Origin: Megascapheus bottae
Taxonomy: Eukaryota > Chordata > Mammalia > Rodentia > Geomyidae
Direction: 5' to 3'
Length of the DNA stretch: 64,000 nucleotides
NCBI GenBank assembly: GCA_024803745.1
Contig: JANJXV010000004.1
Location: forward strand, 52,084,358-52,148,357
Each line of letters opens with the position of its first letter. Position 1 is the first letter of the stretch. Position numbers and translations under genes: made by a program. The notes beneath the pieces are model-generated. The model was given only the letters and a program-made list of their open reading frames with translations, ran no database searches and had not been told where the DNA came from. Positions 47,774-58,195 of this stretch are shown here, one piece after another.

Positions 47774-48881
47774 AAGTTGATTTTAATACTGTTTTTTAAC
47801 CTAATGGATCAAAAAAATCATCATGTCGACATCAATTTTACTAAGTCAATATATTTCCTCCCATATTATTCTTAAAATTTACCCTTAAAAGTCCAGTGTA
47901 TATCCTGTCTCACCTCAGATTTAATAAGTACTTAATTATCACATGTGGTTGGAGAATACATTTTGGATGTCAAAAATCTATCTCACTGCTAGCAAGCCAT
48001 AAATATTAGTCAGTCAAACTCAACAACTGACACACAAGTAGGCTCAAAAAACTTAAAGGGAATTGGTAGATCTGAAATCAGGCTCAATAGGTTTATCAGT
48101 ACAAGGCAGGTCATAGCACTTTTCTCAGTCCTCTGAAGGCTTTAGCACATGTCTCTCCAACTTTATCTCAGTGTTATTGAGTGCTTTAGCATTTCTCTAG
48201 TTTTCTTGATTTCATTGCTCCGGACTCTTGTAAGTAGAGAGTAAAACATTCAGGACCACTGGATAAGGGCTGCGGATAAATAAGGGGAAAAATGAAGGCA
48301 AAATGTCTCATATCACTTCTCATCCTTATTGCTCTACTTACAAAAATAATACATTTACTGCTATTTTACTCTTGGTGCCAGGCATTAAAAAAATAAATAA
48401 AAATCAATAGCTAGTCACCTTTGCTGTTTTGTCATAGAATACTTGTGGACAAGTATTCTATGAGGATCATGAATGGTTAAGTATTTTATTTTGTCTACGG
48501 ATTCAGTTCCCTTTCTCTATCCAGCTTTTGCCTTCAGGTGTCAGATTGAATCATACTTCTTAGAAGCCTGAATCATATCTTCCTGTTCTATATTCACAAA
48601 AGATGCACCTTTTTTTCATTGTACTTACTATGATTGCAAATACATAATCACTTGAATAATTATCCTTGAAGCACAGAATTGTGCTGTATCCCCAGTACAC
48701 AACACAGTTACTGCCATGAGGCAGGTGCTAAAAAATACTAAAAGGAAAATATAGTATGTGGAAAAAATGTAGTTGCTGAGCTTAGAATTAGCAAAAGCAG
48801 ATAGCATTAACAAATGCCTAATGCTAACATCAATCTAACATGGCAGTTTGGGTAGTAGCATTACAATATTCTATGTTCAAA

Positions 48882-48883
<2 letters not shown>
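47774..48883. other. Unresolved AT-rich DNA
   Basis: No recognised repeats. A short inverted repeat, AGAATACTTGTGGACAAGTATTCT, lies at 48437-48460. Confidence 0.4.
48437..48460. other. Perfect short palindrome
   Basis: AGAATACTTG and CAAGTATTCT are exact inverted arms around TGGA, a 10-bp stem that could extrude. Function unknown. Confidence 0.7.
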
Positions 48884-48952
<69 letters not shown>

Positions 48953-48990
48953 CTTTCTTCCCTCTCCTTCTCCCTCTCCCTCTCCCTCTC
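48884..48990. repeat. (CT)n then (CCCTCT)n array
   Basis: More than 30 CT units, then TTCTCCCTCTCCCTCTCC hexamer-like units. Confidence 0.97.
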
Positions 48991-50199
48991 AGCAACTTAT
49001 TTACTCTAAAAGCTTTATTAACTTGTAAGAATAGTATAAGGGGGAAAGGCTATAGGGCAAGTTACAGGTCATCATAAGAAAAACAGAGCAGATGGCAAAA
49101 GAATATGTCATGCTGAATTATTGACATTATGCAATCTGTAGGCACTCTGTACCTCAAATTCACTCTTTGTAAAATGGCTTGGCTGGGTTTGATATCTATG
49201 AGAGCTTATTTTATCAATTCTAAAATGCATAATTTTCTCTACATTTTAACTCCTATGAAGTCAAAATGCATCTTAGAATCAATGCATTTCACCTTCCTGT
49301 CAAATGTAGTTATGAATGACATAAACAACAAACAAAATATTTCCCTTAATCCCTTCTATAATGAATCACAGAGTAACATTAAATATTCTAACATTTTATG
49401 AAATACAAATTCTTTAAACAAAAAAATTGATTCTTTATTAGCCAGTCCTTAATATTTAAATTATTATAAACATTTGAAAAATATTGCTGCTGTGTGAAGA
49501 ACATGAATCTGATTCCTGATGAACATTTCATAGATCAAAATAGCCAAGGTATTTAGTGTTATATTGGACATACACAGAAATATTAACAGTAAGCTGAGCA
49601 TTGTGTCATTAGACTATATAGCACCTACTGAGAAAGCTGAGGTGAATCATATATTTGAATTCAAGCCTAGGAATTTCTAATATGTGTGTGTATATGTGTG
49701 TGTGTTCATACTAACAAATGTGTGTTTTTATATCTGACAGACTTCAATGGAACACATATGTCCTCACCAGAAGACATTCTTTTCTATTGAGGAAATAATC
49801 CTCAGTCTAGAATTTTCCAAAGCACAATGAATACCATATACATTATAAAAGGCTAGAAGAAAATGGTCTGGAATCTTTTCATATCTTTTCTATGACTTGA
49901 GAATTATATATTTATTTGAACAATTGTGAAATCACTTAATAAACTCTATATCTATTAAGGCTATCTTTCCCTGCATCTGAGATGTACTTTTCAGCCCTTC
50001 CACTGTACTGTCCTTACTTATTCATTTTTTGTTGTTTTAGCAATCTGTGCCTAGTCAACATCAATCAATTATACCAGCAAATCTTCTAGAAAAATAAAAC
50101 CTTGCATGTACACATTCACTAAAACATAGATTTGTGTAGCCCGAGCCAGCATTTAGACATATCAATACATGCCATGAATACCCCACAGCCACTAAGCCT
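48991..50199. other. Unresolved DNA with small TG patch
   Basis: A decayed B1-like piece (49593-49670) is followed by a TGTGTGTATATGTGTG patch (49682-49706). The 90-codon frame at 49129-49401 shows no domain. Confidence 0.35.
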
Positions 50200-51180
50200 T
50201 TCTTCAGTGAATTTTTATTGCTTTGTCTTTAATAGTTAATGTTTTCCTACACGCTACATCAATTCCCCTTCTTGAGTTAAAAACAGCACAACTCTAATCT
50301 GCCCCCCCTTTTTTAGATTCAGTTTGTTTTTAAACATCGACTTAATGTCAGATCCTTTTTTAAAACTGGATTTTGCTAGTACGTAGACACCATTATTTAA
50401 GCCAAGGTGTTTGCACTTAACGCCAACTGAAGGCAGCGTGAGCTGTCTGGATGGTACATTAGGGAGAACCACTGATGGATTACAAATCTCTACATTTCAC
50501 CAACAGAAATGAATTTGAATCCATCAATTTTATTCCCTTATGCAAAATTTAGGAAGTTCAGTTTATGCAGATCTGTCAAAATATTACATTAAACACCTAG
50601 ATGAACAAGTTAAATTAATTTAATTTTGCAGTTCGCCTTGATTGAGTTAGGCTTGTTTTAATGCAGAAAGTACATGAGAAATGCAAGATAGCTTGGGAAG
50701 GCCAAGGGAGGGCAGTGATAGCTGGACTCAGCTGAATGGCCAGCTGGTGTTAGAAATCAGTAACAAGGGAAAGGCGGTGCCTGAACTTTCCTTGTAACAC
50801 CTATGCCTGTCTTTTACTTAACACCTATCTGATGTCCCTGAAAGAAAAGTAACCACAGCAGTGAATAAAATTAAGATGAAAAAAAAAAAAGGCCACTGTG
50901 CTGGCAATACAGAGCTGATCAGTCAGGGAGACCTGAATGAAAGAGAAAAGGGAACAATGATCCTGCTGTGTGGTTATATAGCACCTTTCATGGAAACAAT
51001 GTGAGAATTCTCTATTTTTGCAGGCCAGCTCCCCAGAGGGCTTTGAAAGCAATTCAACGGGGAAATAAAAGGATTGCAGAACAGATTTCAGGCTTGAATG
51101 ATAAAATGGACATTCTGCAAGACAGATTTTACTGAATTGATAACTGGATGATTGAGGCTGTCACACATAAATAAATTGAA
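50200..51180. promoter_or_regulatory. Candidate conserved non-coding block
   Basis: About 1 kb free of any recognisable transposon, unlike its neighbours, with several retained CpGs (for example ACACGCTACATC, TTAACGCCAACTG, CAGTTCGCCTTG). It also has homeodomain-type AT cores (TTAAATTAATTTAATTTTGC, 50610-50629) and SOX-like ACAATG sites (50954-50960, 50995-51000). These are the visual hallmarks of mammalian conserved non-coding elements near developmental genes. No alignment was made, so this is a hypothesis only. Confidence 0.3.
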
Positions 51181-52150
51181 AAGGAGAAAAATCAAAAAGA
51201 AAGCAGGAAATTTTGAAAGGATGTCTGAGTACAAAGAAAACCTGATGACCTTGAAGGAAAGTCAGGAGAAACAGCCTCTGTGATCAGAGATAGTCTAGAG
51301 ATTTTAAACCTGGAAGCTTGATGGGGTATCGTAGCAGGTAAGATCAGTACCAAGATGGGAAATTCCAATATCACCCCCAAAGCTTAGTTCTAGCACTTCC
51401 AGGTTGGTGCAGGTTAAGTAGTTATCAGCTCATGGAAACTGAAAGTTGATTTAAGCAATAGTTACCCTCAAATCTAGTCACCCATTTCCCTCACTCTTTC
51501 TTTCATGGAGGGGTAGATCTGTAGAAGAATGGCTATAGATTGGCTAATAGGCAGAATGCATTTGCTGGCCGGAGTGCTTTCTAAGTGGGTCTTGCCAGGT
51601 CATATGGGTCATTTGAAAATACTCTTCAGTTGGGCTACATCCTGTTGCCAAGGAGCAGTGAAGAGATACTTAACCCCATCATCTCTGTGGAGTGTGCATC
51701 TGATTTTGAAGGAACGAAAATTCCCAAAGCCCTTCCATAGACTACGCCAGGAGAACCTAGAAAGACAAAGGGTTCCTCGGGGCTTATCATCTCCTCCTGA
51801 GGTTAACAAATTTCTGACTAAATGCTTTCCTAACTACCAGAGGCAGGGTAGGCTGTGCTCAAAGGGGTTCTTTCCTTGACAGTTGGTGAAAAAGAGGACA
51901 CTAAGGGGACCTATGTAACCTGGACAGGGAACCCCAGAATTCTACATAACTAAATACTCAGTCACTTCCTTCCTGGAAGAGGCAGTTACTTACCTTTCTG
52001 TGCCCAGGGAGATAATGGGAAAGTCTTATTGCCAGATGGGATGAAAAAGTCACCCCAATATTTCCTAAAGGCATACACTGTGCCCTTTCACTGATATGAT
52101 GGCTACCTGTGACAAAGAAATCCAGTAGCATTCAGAGGGGAATTGTTTCG
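51181..52150. other. Unresolved, repeat-poor DNA
   Basis: Continues the repeat-poor block. The longest frame (51529-51879, 116 codons) has no signal peptide, domain or splice-site context and overlaps a minus-strand frame. It is not annotated as a gene. Confidence 0.35.
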
Positions 52151-52154
52151 TATA

Positions 52155-52330
52155 TTTAAAAATTTCTTTATTGTTATTGTAAAGATGATGTACAGAGGGG
52201 TTGTAATAAGATAAATCAGATAGAGTACATTTCTTTGTAGACAAGGTCATCCCTTTCCTCTCTCTCTCCCAAATTTTCTCATCTGTCCCCACTCATAAAT
52301 TATATAATTCATTATCAACATAGTGACTAA
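52155..52330 (-). mobile_element. Antisense L1 3' end
   Basis: AAATTTCTTTATTGTTATTGTAAAGATGATGTACAGAGGGGTTG is the complement of the L1 3' terminus. The remainder matches the 24785-24930 copy (TCTCCCAAATTTTCTCATCTGTCCC). Confidence 0.75.
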
Positions 52331-53326
52331 TAGCACTATGTTGACAGATAACAGCAAAAACACAAATGGAAAAGAAAATTTAAAAAAACAGCAACAAAAA
52401 ATACCTCATTTCCATTTCCCGAAGTTCAATTTGTAAAACATCCCCATAACACCAGCTTTTCCCATCCTTCTATAAATTAAAAGATCAATGGATTAATGTT
52501 GCCTCTTACCTTTGCAAACCTGAATATTAAACTTCCTGCTGATCCCTTTAGCTTTTGTCTAATTTTCACTTAGAAAAAAAGATCAAATTTCTAAATCAGT
52601 TTCTGTTTCGATTTAGTTTTATCTAATATAAAATAACAAACTCTTAATGCTAGTAGTATCTTATGCTTTCTTTAGAAATGTATTCTGGAAGCATTATCAG
52701 AAGTTGCATGTCTTCTATAATAGAAAGTGATAGTTTTGTTGCAGTAATATGTGTGTGAGAGAGAAATGCATGTGTATGTGTGTGAATACAGATGCATACA
52801 CATTTTACATATTTAAAGTATAAGTTTATAAAGATATGCATTTTTATAAATCTCAAAATAAATGTTCTCCTAAGAGTAATGAAGTTATTATTATAGTGAC
52901 TAAAACAAAGTTTTAGGAATAACTTACAGCAAAGTATGTGTATGAATATGACACTGGCAAAGAGAAAGCTCATTGCTGTGAAAAATAGGAGACACAGGTC
53001 AGAAACCTAGACATCAAATCTGAAATATATGGCCAGATGCCAGGGATCTTGCATTCTTTGTGTGGAGGTAAGAATGCTCACATGTCTAGGTTAATAGAAA
53101 GGTTTGTTATTATCAGAAAGTACAATCATGTAGAATGAAGTCCAGCATAATTTAAGGAAAAATAATTCATCAGGAAAAAAGACCTAGCTACTCTGGGTCT
53201 GTCTTACATATAGGTCATGAAATCATACCAATTATTTCATAATTAAGTTCTAAACAAGTTGAAATAGTAGAATTTTTACATAGAATAGAGTGGACTCTAC
53301 AGGGAAATTTAATAAAGATATAGATT
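52331..53326. other. Unresolved AT-rich DNA
   Basis: Small TG-rich patch at 52750-52785. Nothing else recognised. Confidence 0.4.
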
Positions 53327-53412
53327 TTTTCTCTGGTGCTGGGACTTGAACCCAGGGCCTTGTTTACTAGACAAGCCCTGTACCATTGCAACCACAGTAC
53401 CAAACCCATACC
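53327..53412 (-). mobile_element. Monomeric ID-like SINE
   Basis: CTGGTGCTGGGACTTGAACCCAGGGCC and CTAGACAAGCCCTGTACC are the complement of an ID B-box and A-box region. Single unit without dimer. Confidence 0.8.
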
Positions 53413-53416
53413 CCTC

Positions 53417-53460
53417 TGTGTGAGTGTGCGTGTGTGTGCGTGTGTGTGTGTGTGTGTGTG
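53417..53460. repeat. (TG)n microsatellite
   Basis: TG units with a few CG interruptions, at the tail of the antisense SINE that follows. Confidence 0.95.
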
Positions 53461-53662
53461 CCAGTCCTGGGACAGTAATTCAGAGCCCTATGGTTCCATG
53501 GCTGGTATTATACTACTTGAGCCATACCTCCAATTCTAGGGGTTTGATGATTAGTTAGAGTATCAGATCTGACTCTCTGAGATGGTTTTGAATCTCAGTG
53601 CTCAGATGTTACCCTCCTGAGTAGTGAGGATTTTAGGTGTAAACCATCAATGCCTGGTTATA
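53461..53662 (-). mobile_element. B1-dID-like SINE
   Basis: GCCAGTCCTGGGACAGTAATTCAGAGCC is the ID half. TTGAATCTCAGTGCTCAGATG and GAGTAGTGAGGATTTTAGGTG are the B1 half, in antisense order. Confidence 0.85.
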
Positions 53663-53767
53663 AATTTTGGTTTTAACAGTGCTCACCTTGTAATCAGGGT
53701 TTTATACTTACCAGATAGGTACTCTATTTCATAAATAAAAGTCCCCAACCCCTTAAAGTGTTATTTT

Positions 53768-53877
53768 AAAGATAGGCAGCTCACTTTCTCTTTGCCTACT
53801 CTGTCCTCAAATTTATGACCATACAATTTCTGCCTTTAGAATGGCTAGAATTGCAAGCAAACACTACCACTTGGCTA
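53768..53877 (-). mobile_element. B1-like SINE fragment
   Basis: TTTGCCTACTCTGTCCTCAAATTTATGACC and GAATGGCTAGAATTGCAAGC...CACTTGGCT are a decayed antisense B1. Confidence 0.6.
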
Positions 53878-53912
53878 AATAGATTTACTTTTGTAAGAAT
53901 CGGTCCATCAAG

Positions 53913-55632
53913 AGAAGGGCTGAAGATGGCAGTGGTTCAGTGTGAGTTTTTCTGAGCTCTCGCCAAGATACCAGTTCTAACATCATAGGGGAACATTTAT
54001 ACCCAAAGATCCATCCTAAGTAAGCTTTAGCACCACAGAGATCTCAGTCAGAGAGGAAAAAGGCAGAAAACCAGAGAAAGAAGGCAGTGTGGAGCAGTGC
54101 CAGCCACTGGGAGCTGCTGCAGAAACAAAACCTCCCTCTGGCACCTGAGCAGACAGTGCCACACAGAGACTGCACAAGCCCAGAGCCATCACCCGGCCGT
54201 GGTGCAGACCTGCCAGCTTCACAAACCAGAAAATCCAGCAATTTGTGAGTACCTCCATGGAGAAGTTTCCACTTCTGCTGGAGCAACTGCATTGGGAAAG
54301 AATCCTCTCCCACATCAGCAAACAGCATCGCCATCTAGACTGCTGGCAAAGACCCGGCCAAAAGAACTGGTGCCTGAGAAGTGGTGCTGGCAACACCATC
54401 ATTCAAAAGGGCAAAGGATTTCCCAGAGGCAGCTTAGGAGGACATCTGCCCCTGGCGCTAGCAGAAGTTTCTCCCCCTGTGCAGGGCCACAGTCCTGGTA
54501 AACTAAGCCACTAGCAGTTTCACTGGCTTTTATTTTTTTCTGCCCAATCAAGAAAAGTGATCAGAAAAACCGCAAAGCCAAATCTCAAGAGAAAAAGAAT
54601 TTCTGAAGTGTTTGGATCCCGAAGTTATTGGAGACACAAGTTTCCTATCTCATCCCCCCCCCTCAAATAAAAACAAACAGAAGAATACCCCCCTTTTTTT
54701 CTTTTTTTTTTTTTGGTGCCTTTTTCATTTGCATTTTTATGTGTTCTTATTTTTTTTGCCGTTTTACCTCCACCTTTCTTTTTTTATGTTTTGATTCTTC
54801 CCCCCCCCACCTCCTCACTTTCCTTCTGTCATTGTGGTCTTTTCTAGAAACATAGTGACAGCACTGGGTACCGACTGGATACAAATTATATTTTTATTGA
54901 TACAGTCACATGTTTTTTAGTCTCTGGGTTCTTAGCCCTAGCATTTCTTGTCTAAGAACTCAAAATTGTGTGGGATCTCCCCTCACCTTTTTCCTTGTTT
55001 TTCTTTTTCCTTTTTTTGGTTTGTTTATTTTTACTTTTTGAAAATTTTTTTATCATTGAACTCTCCTATATTTACCTTCCTCTTTTCTCTATATGTTCTA
55101 CTTATTATTCTTCTTATTTTTATAACTTTTATCTTATTTTTTCTAAATTTTGTACTCAACTATTTTACCTTTCTATCACCTTAGGTCAGGTATCCTTACG
55201 CTATCCCTTCTCTTCTTTACTATATTATTATTCTTACACTCCTACATTACTCTTTACTTACCTCCCCTCTTGTCTTTCATACTAATTTTCTATCTCTGGT
55301 CCTCTGTTCATCCTTAATGCATGGATCTACAGTTGATGGTTGTTGAGTAATACTGTAAGTGTTCAATTATACTGTAGGTCCTGAGGGACTTAAATACAAT
55401 AGAGATTGTTTTGAAGGGTTTTTTTGGTCATAAGACAGTGACTGGTAGTAGTATTAGATTTTTCTGTAAGTGCACAAAAAGAGAGAGAGAGAGAGTGATA
55501 ATATCAATCTAAAATGGTGAACATCTATTGTCTCGCCAGCTAAAGAGCTGTACATTGGTTATATCTTAAAATGTAGTGCAGTATTAATCTTGCTCCTGTT
55601 TTCAACTGGGCAGTACAAGAATCTCAAGAAAA
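53913..55632 (+). promoter_or_regulatory. L1 5' UTR / internal promoter region
   Basis: The leader precedes the ORF1 ATG. The first 600 bp are GC-richer with scattered CpG. AAGATGGC at 53923-53930 occupies the position where L1 promoters carry a YY1 site, roughly 10-20 bp from the start. From 54650 onward it is T/C-rich. Frames in it (54097-54501 plus; 54016-54402 minus) are discussed under findings. Promoter role is inferred from family knowledge. Confidence 0.65.
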
Positions 55633-56147
55633 ATGGCAAATCAAGGAATAGCATCTCCGACTCAATATAAACAGGCAATGGAACAGTCAATGGCAAATGT
55701 AGAGGAGAATCCTCTAAATGCAATTGATAAACATGATTAATGAAAAGTTTGAAAACATACAGAAAGAGATACAGGAGGAAGCCTTATCTAAACAAGATAA
55801 AACCATAAACAAGGTGATACGTGAATGAGAGGAAGCCATAAAGGAGGCCATAATAAAGGAGTTACAAAGAAAATTGGATGAATTCATAGAATCCACAAAC
55901 AAAAAGCTGACCGAACTACAACAAATGTCCAGTGAGAGTAAAGCTGCTGAGCTAAACACTCAAATGGAAATCAAGGAGTTAAAGAAGTCCATACACGATC
56001 TAAAATAAGAGATGTAAGGCATCAAAAATGAGCAATTGGAAGGAAGGGAGATGAAGAATAAAGTTGAAAGTATTGATAGCAGGTAAGACAATGCACAAGA
56101 AAGAATCTCTGGGGTTGAAGATAACCCAGTTGTTATAGAGAAAGAAC
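55633..56147 (+). pseudogene. L1 ORF1 N-terminal remnant (coiled coil)
   Basis: The ATG at 55633 opens MANQGIASPTQYKQAMEQSM. A frameshift near 55730 and several in-frame stops (for example at 55826, 56006 and 56016) break the frame. The conceptual product across frames is rich in Glu/Lys/Gln with heptad-like spacing (KLTELQQMSSESKAAELN), as expected for the trimeric coiled coil of L1 ORF1p. The RNA-binding RRM and C-terminal domains are absent because of the internal deletion. Not functional. Confidence 0.85.
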
Positions 56148-57165
56148 AGGCCTGAACACCAATAGAATAGAACTGAGGACCTAGATATTAACCCATAGAC
56201 CTATGGCCACCTAATCTTTGATAAGGGAGCCAAAAAATAGAATGGAAGAGAGACAGCCTCTTCAACACCAGAAGGATTAACTACAAATGGATCAAAGACC
56301 TCCAGGTAAAAGCTGATACACTGCAAACTTTACAAGAAGAGAAAGGAGGTACACTAGGTCTCCTTTCTTAATAAGAACTAAGAAACACAACAAATCAGAG
56401 AAAGTCTGCATAAGTGGGACTGCATTAAATTGCAAAGCTTCTGTATGGCAAAGGACATAGCTAGCAAATTAACTAGAAAGCCTACAGAGTAGAAGAAGAT
56501 CTTCACTAACCATAAACAGACAAAGGTCTCATATCTGAAATATATCAAAAGCTCAAAAAATTGAGTCACTCCAAACTAATCTCCAAAGAAACAACCATCC
56601 CATTAAAAGATGGGCCAAAGACTTAAAGAGAGTCTTCCCTCAAAAAGAAATAAGAATGGCCTATGGACACATGAAGAAATGCTCAGCATCTCTGGTCATA
56701 AAAGAAATGCAAATCAAAACAACTCTAAGATTCTACCTCACTCCAGTTAGAATGGCCATGATCAAGAAATCTAATAACAGATGCTGGAGGGAATGTGGCC
56801 AGGATGGATCACTACTACACTGTTGGTGGGAGTGCAAATTCATTCAACCACTATGGAAAGCAGTATGGCAGTTCCTCAAAAGACTAAACATAGAGCTCCC
56901 CTATGACCCAGCAATTCCACTACTTGCCATTTACCCAATCGTTCAGAAACAAGGGCATACTAAATCCACTAGCACAATGATGTTCATTGCAGCACTATTT
57001 ACCATAGCAAAGATATGGAACCAACCCAGATGCCCCTCAGTTGATGAGTGGTTCAACAAGATGTGGTATTTATACACAATGGAATTCTATGCTTCTGTCA
57101 GAAAGAACGACATTGCCTCATTTGTAAGGAAATGGAAAAACCTAGAAAAAAATCATATTAAATGA
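56148..57165 (+). pseudogene. L1 ORF2 C-terminal remnant
   Basis: Begins GGCCTGAACACCAATAGAAT, late in ORF2. After an early part broken by stops, a clean 169-codon frame (56656-57165) carries the Cys-rich domain, Cys-X3-Cys-X7-His-X4-Cys in [19 protein letters not shown], then LPYDPAIPLLAIYP and TMEFYASVRKNDIASFVRKW, ending at TGA. The Cys-rich region binds nucleic acid in L1 ORF2p. The endonuclease and reverse-transcriptase domains are missing. It is the longest recognisable protein remnant of the window. Confidence 0.92.
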
Positions 57166-57640
57166 AGTAAGCCAGACTCAAAGGAACATAGGCTCAATGG
57201 TTTCCTTCATTTGTCTTAATCAGTAGAAACCTTGGGTTCTCCTAGCAGAGATTTAAAATAGGACAAAACCCATATACATAAGGCCATATAGTATGATGCT
57301 AAATGTAAGGACCTCCAGGATATAGAAACAAAAGCTATAAAAAGAGTGATTGTTGTCCTTAATGTACTATGTTATCGCTCATCTTTTTTGCCATCTCTTG
57401 CTTATCTCATACTGTTACAGTATTCCACCTTGTAATCTGATATATAGGATAAATGTGTATTTGGTTATTTGAAATTGGATATGGAAGGGGGGAAATCAAG
57501 ATAAGCGGGAGGAGGGTGGGATGGAAATGGGGACCATGTCATGAGAAAGGGTATCAATGTTTGTGAAGTTAAGCACTTTCTAACTGGTGAATATGATGTA
57601 ACCCTTCTATTAATCACAATAAAAATTATTTAAAAATATA

Positions 57641-57945
57641 TCAGATAACAAGGTGAAATATTGTAACAATATGAGATAACCAAGGGACAGCAAAAGAATG
57701 AGAGGTAACATAGTACATTAAGGACAACAATCACTCATTATATGGCTTGTGTTTCCTTATCCTGGAGGTCCTTACATTTAGATAGGAAGAAATCAAGATG
57801 AGCAGGGTGGGGCGGGGGAGGGAAAAAATGGGGACTATGTCATGAGAAAGGGTATCAATGTTTGTGAAGTTATGCACCTTCTACCTTCTATCTGTTGAAT
57901 ATAATATAACCCTTCTATTAATCATAATAAAAATATTTTAATTAA
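57641..57945 (+). mobile_element. Mini L1 3' UTR copy with 5' inversion
   Basis: 57641-57783 is the reverse complement of the L1 3' UTR segment at 57295-57450 (CAGATAACAAGGTGAAATATTG versus its complement). 57784-57945 is the following 3' UTR segment in sense orientation, ending in AATAAAAATATTTTAATTAAAAA. The two pieces are adjacent in L1 coordinates apart from a few tens of bases, the signature of twin priming. It lies directly in the A-tail of the preceding L1. Confidence 0.88.
57805..57822 (+). other. Compact G-quadruplex motif
   Basis: GGGTGGGGCGGGGGAGGG: four G runs with three single-base loops, a very strong parallel-quadruplex pattern in the L1 3' UTR. Confidence 0.9.
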
Positions 57946-57964
57946 AAACTACAACAAAAAATTG

Positions 57965-58195
57965 TTAGGCATGTGTGATTTATGATTGTAATCCTATGTG
58001 CTCAGGAGGCTGAAATCAGAGAATTGTGTTTCAAACCCAATTTGGACAGGAAAATTTGTGAGACTCCATCTCCAATGAAACAGCAAAATGTCACACTGGA
58101 GTCATGCTAAACTGGAGGTAAAATGATCATTGTGAACAAGGAAGCTGTTTGAGAGTACAATACACCAAGTTCTAACCATAGTACCCAGCCCCCAA
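57965..58195 (+). mobile_element. Diverged B1-dID-like SINE
   Basis: TTAGGCATGTGTGATTTATGATTGTAATCC, GCTCAGGAGGCTGAAATCAG and GTGAGACTCCATCTCCAATG keep the B1 half order. The 3' half is poorly preserved. Confidence 0.75.

Larger units (their letters stand above)
53913..57640 (+). mobile_element. L1 with 5' leader, internally deleted
   Basis: About 3.7 kb of one sense L1. It begins AGAAGGGCTGAAGATGGCAG, comparable to the 5' tip of mammalian L1s. A leader of about 1.7 kb follows (GC-rich start, then pyrimidine-rich), then the ORF1 start (55633), an abrupt jump near 56148 to late ORF2, the ORF2 C-terminus and a 3' UTR ending AATAAAAATTATTTAAAAATA. Compared with a full-length L1 of about 6-7 kb, the ORF1 C-terminal half and most of ORF2 (endonuclease and reverse transcriptase) are missing. 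The element cannot be autonomous. Confidence 0.9.

Noticed and set aside
51529..51879. 116-codon plus-strand frame
   Set aside because: Ordinary composition but no domain, no supporting exon structure and a competing minus-strand frame. Kept only as unresolved DNA.
54612..55285. Phe/Leu-rich frames of 60-105 codons
   Set aside because: They fall in the polypyrimidine block of the L1 leader, so composition explains them.
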